NCBI GenBank assembly: GCA_031257235.1
Contig: JAIRPA010000014.1
Span: 1 to 8,479 of the forward strand
DNA length: 8,479 nucleotides
DNA from: Burkholderiales bacterium
Lineage (GTDB): Bacteria > Pseudomonadota > Gammaproteobacteria > Burkholderiales > Casimicrobiaceae
Direction: 5' to 3'
In this document: one piece after another, positions 6,129-8,479 of the stretch
Layout of the letters: each line of letters opens with the position of its first letter
How positions within the stretch are numbered: the stretch's first letter is position 1
The notes under the pieces: generated by a model
What the model saw: the letters and a program-made list of their open reading frames with translations, nothing else
Databases searched by the model: none
Told to the model about the DNA's origin: nothing
Made by a program: the position numbers and the translations under genes

Positions 6129-8414
6129 ATGACTGAGACATTTTTTGTGCCTGAAAGTAAGGGAAAAATCGCGCATGTCGCTTTGCCGGTGCCCATCAAT
6201 CATGGGTTTGACTACACAATCGCGCCGGATCAATCTGTAACACGAGGCACATTGGTGGAGGTTCTTCTTTCCGGAAGACGTTGCCACGGCGTCGTCATGG
6301 AGGTTTCGGATCATTCGGATTTGCCGCCCGAAAAACTGATTCCCCTCAAAAAGGTGCATTCATTACCGCCGTTGCCGGAAGACGTATTAAGGATGACGGC
6401 ATTTGTTGCCGACTATTATCGTGCCGAGCCGGGCATGGCGACGGATTTAGCCTTGCCGCCGCTTTTTGACAAAAATGTGGCGGTGCTGGCGCGTGACGTG
6501 TTGCCCCTTTCGCCCACAAAAGAAGGGCGCGCGGCTTTGTCGGCATTGCGCGAGCAAAAACGCGCGTCTTTAGTGTTGCGCGCGCTCATCGACCGCACGC
6601 TTTCAGAAGGGCTGTCGATTGACGCACAACAGACCGCCACGGCGACCCAAAAGCGTTATATCAAAACGTGGCGCGACAACGGTTGGTTGACCGAAACGCC
6701 CAATGAACTCAATGTTGAAGGGGGGGCTTACCCGCTTTTTGACGAACAGCAACATGTCGTTGATGCCGTGATTTCATCGTGGGGCACATTCAAAACATTT
6801 CTTTTGCAAGGCATCACCGGAAGCGGCAAAACGGAAGTGTATTTGTCGTTGGCGCGCCATGCCATCGCTCAAGGCATGCAGGTCTTGATCTTGTTGCCCG
6901 AAATTCTTTTAACGCCTCAATTCGAGCAGCGTATTGCCGCGGCACTGCCCAACGTGACCCTTGCCGTTTTACACAGTGCGTTGGGGCACGGCGATCGCTT
7001 GCGCTCGTGGTATCGCGCGGCAACCGGACGGGCGCAATTGGTGCTGGGGACGCGGCTTTCCGTCTTCACGGCGATGCCGAATTTAGGCTTGATTGTGGTG
7101 GATGAAGAACACGATCCTTCCTTCAAGCAAAACGACGGGGTACGGTATCACGCGCGCGACGTGGCGATTTGGCGCGCCAAAGAAAGAAACATCCCGATTC
7201 TTTTGGGCAGCGCCACACCCTCTTTGGAAAGTTACCGACACGCACAGCGTCACCGCTACGCACACTATAGAATTTCGCGCCGCGCTCACGAAGAGGCTAA
7301 ATTACCCGCCATTTCTTTAGTCACCGAAGACTATTACCGGCTAAAAGAGGGACTCTCTACGGCGCTGATGAACGCCATCAAAATGCGTTTGCTTCGCGGA
7401 GAACAATCGCTGATTTTCATCAATCGGCGCGGGTTTTCGCCGTCCATCAAATGCACGTCGTGCGGTTGGGAGGCAACGTGTCCGCATTGTTCGGTGCGCT
7501 TGGTGTTGCATCGCTCGCCGCCCTCGTTGCGGTGTCACCAATGCGATTATGCGGTTTCCGTGACGCGCGCCTGCCCCGATTGCGGCAACATTGATTTAAT
7601 CCCGAAGGGGTTTGGCACCCAACGCTTAGAGCAGACGTTAAAAGCAACGTTTCCCGAAGCACGGATTGCGCGGATTGACAGAGACTCCACTCGACGAAAA
7701 AGCGCGTTTCGAGCGATCAGAACGGACGTAGAAAATCGCGCGATTGATATCTTAATCGGAACACAAATGTTGGCCAAAGGTCACGACTTTTCCATGATCA
7801 CGCTGGTAGGCGTTTTGGGGGCGGATAACGCGCTTTTTTGCGCAGACTTTCGCGCCACCGAACGGTTGTTCGCGCTTTTGCACCAAGTGTCGGGCAGAGC
7901 AGGGCGCGGCAATCTTGAAGGTGAGGTGATGATACAAACCGCGTTTCCCGATCATCCGATGTATCAGGCGTTGAAGCGTCACGCTTTTGATGATTACGCG
8001 GAAATACTGTTAGCCGAGCGCAAAGCCTTATCGTTGCCGCCTTATGTGCCGATTGCGTATTTGGAAGCCGAATCGGAGGACGAAGAAGCGCTTTTTGCGT
8101 TTTTGAATCGCGCGCGCCAACTGGGGCTGGAAATCATCAAAAACAAAGGAGCATCCCAACACTTTGCCTTACCGCTTGAAAAAAACACGCCCGACGATAC
8201 CACGTCATTGAGCCCAAAAAATTTCCAAGGGGTTGAGATTTTTTATCCTATGGCGGCAACGCTTGCCAAACGGGCGGATTTTTTCCGCGCGCAAATCATG
8301 ATGCGCTCCGGAGAGCGTGCGCAACTGCAGTCATTTCTGCGGCTTTTTTCCGAAGCGCTTCCCGACGTGAAAGTCCGCAACGTGCGCTACGCTCTTAACG
8401 TTGATCCGATGTAA
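6129..8414 (+). CDS. priA: Primosomal replication-restart helicase PriA
   Basis: PriA is a 3'-to-5' superfamily 2 DNA helicase that recognises stalled or repaired forks and reloads the replicative helicase. The protein has 761 residues (E. coli 732). Domains: N-terminal 3'-end-binding domain (IAHVALPVPINHGFDY at 14-29), winged helix (about 116-205), helicase lobe 1 with Walker A GITGSGKT (228-235, K234), motif Ia LLPEILLTPQ from 255, DEEH (325-328), the aromatic-rich loop DPSFKQ, and GSATP (360-364). Lobe 2 holds the zinc-binding insert with all eight cysteines (442, 445, 451, 454, 469, 472, 482, 485), GTQMLAKGHDF (from 544) and QVSGRAGRG (586-594). The C-terminal domain ends in a typical NVDPM-type tail. 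All key residues are intact. The ATG at 6129 gives about 11 more N-terminal residues than E. coli and has no good Shine-Dalgarno sequence (AGGCGG at 6104-6109 is 19 nt away); GTG at 6147 is an alternative start. The gene directly follows the origin-like spacer. Confidence 0.97.
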   Translation: MTETFFVPESKGKIAHVALPVPINHGFDYTIAPDQSVTRGTLVEVLLSGRRCHGVVMEVSDHSDLPPEKLIPLKKVHSLPPLPEDVLRMTAFVADYYRAEPGMATDLALPPLFDKNVAVLARDVLPLSPTKEGRAALSALREQKRASLVLRALIDRTLSEGLSIDAQQTATATQKRYIKTWRDNGWLTETPNELNVEGGAYPLFDEQQHVVDAVISSWGTFKTFLLQGITGSGKTEVYLSLARHAIAQGMQVLILLPEILLTPQFEQRIAAALPNVTLAVLHSALGHGDRLRSWYRAATGRAQLVLGTRLSVFTAMPNLGLIVVDEEHDPSFKQNDGVRYHARDVAIWRAKERNIPILLGSATPSLESYRHAQRHRYAHYRISRRAHEEAKLPAISLVTEDYYRLKEGLSTALMNAIKMRLLRGEQSLIFINRRGFSPSIKCTSCGWEATCPHCSVRLVLHRSPPSLRCHQCDYAVSVTRACPDCGNIDLIPKGFGTQRLEQTLKATFPEARIARIDRDSTRRKSAFRAIRTDVENRAIDILIGTQMLAKGHDFSMITLVGVLGADNALFCADFRATERLFALLHQVSGRAGRGNLEGEVMIQTAFPDHPMYQALKRHAFDDYAEILLAERKALSLPPYVPIAYLEAESEDEEALFAFLNRARQLGLEIIKNKGASQHFALPLEKNTPDDTTSLSPKNFQGVEIFYPMAATLAKRADFFRAQIMMRSGERAQLQSFLRLFSEALPDVKVRNVRYALNVDPM

Positions 8415-8419
8415 GTTAG

Positions 8420-8436
8420 GGGGTTCGGCAAAAAGT
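8420..8436 (+). repeat. Gene-end repeat element, copy 2
   Basis: GGGGTTCGGCAAAAAGT begins 5 nt after the priA stop and differs from the copy at 4451-4467 only at its seventh base. A third partial copy, GCAAAAAAGT, lies at 8461-8470 near the right edge. Confidence 0.55.
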
Positions 8437-8450
8437 GGTACTTTTTGCCG
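8426..8450 (+). terminator. Hairpin after priA, possible terminator
   Basis: CGGCAAAAAGT (8426-8436) pairs perfectly with ACTTTTTGCCG (8440-8450) around a 3-nt loop (GGT), an 11-bp stem starting 12 nt after the priA stop. The T-run is inside the stem and the following bases (GTTGGAGTGA) are not U-rich, so it is not a classic intrinsic terminator. It may still stop transcription or stabilise the mRNA end. No further gene is visible in the last 65 nt. Confidence 0.5.
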
Positions 8451-8479
8451 GTTGGAGTGAGCAAAAAAGTACGGGCAAA

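Noticed and set aside
4701..7080. A GC-skew switch across the hemE-priA spacer as proof of an origin
   Set aside because: Hand counts show only a small change (255 G to 250 C in hemE; 258 G to 244 C in early priA), too little to count as evidence either way.

Overview
The window looks like a chromosomal segment of a betaproteobacterium, most likely Burkholderiales and perhaps a Sutterellaceae-type gut organism. Evidence: HemE has the betaproteobacterial form of the protein, hemE is followed by priA in the same orientation (a gene order I recall from Bordetella, Burkholderia and Ralstonia), coding G+C is low-to-mid 50s % (hand counts of about 53% in hemE and 56% in the first part of priA), and a very large repeat-rich autotransporter is present. 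The family-level placement is inference.

Layout, all on the + strand. (1) Positions 2-4444: the 3' part of a type V secreted autotransporter, open to the left edge. It has 24 glycine-rich passenger repeats of about 30 residues, three autotransporter-associated beta-strand repeats, a helical linker and a C-terminal outer-membrane beta-barrel. (2) 4445-4700: a spacer with two hairpins, the second an excellent intrinsic terminator, then a candidate promoter, a leader hairpin and the ribosome binding site of hemE. (3) 4701-5753: hemE, complete, haem biosynthesis. (4) 5754-6128: a 375-nt gene-free spacer that is strikingly AT-rich (down to about 26% G+C in its middle) and carries three exact matches to the DnaA-box consensus TTATNCACA. 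It looks like a chromosomal replication origin or another DnaA-controlled site. (5) 6129-8414: priA, complete, the replication-restart helicase. (6) 8415-8479: a hairpin just after priA whose left arm repeats, at 16 of 17 bases, a motif found just after the autotransporter stop codon.

The genes do not form one functional pathway. The autotransporter is a separate cell-surface unit closed by its own terminator. hemE and priA are housekeeping genes, and the main surprise is the putative origin between them. hemE next to oriC is a known arrangement in alphaproteobacteria (Caulobacter, Rickettsia), whereas this window looks betaproteobacterial. The second lead is the repeated GGCAAAAAGT-type element at gene ends.
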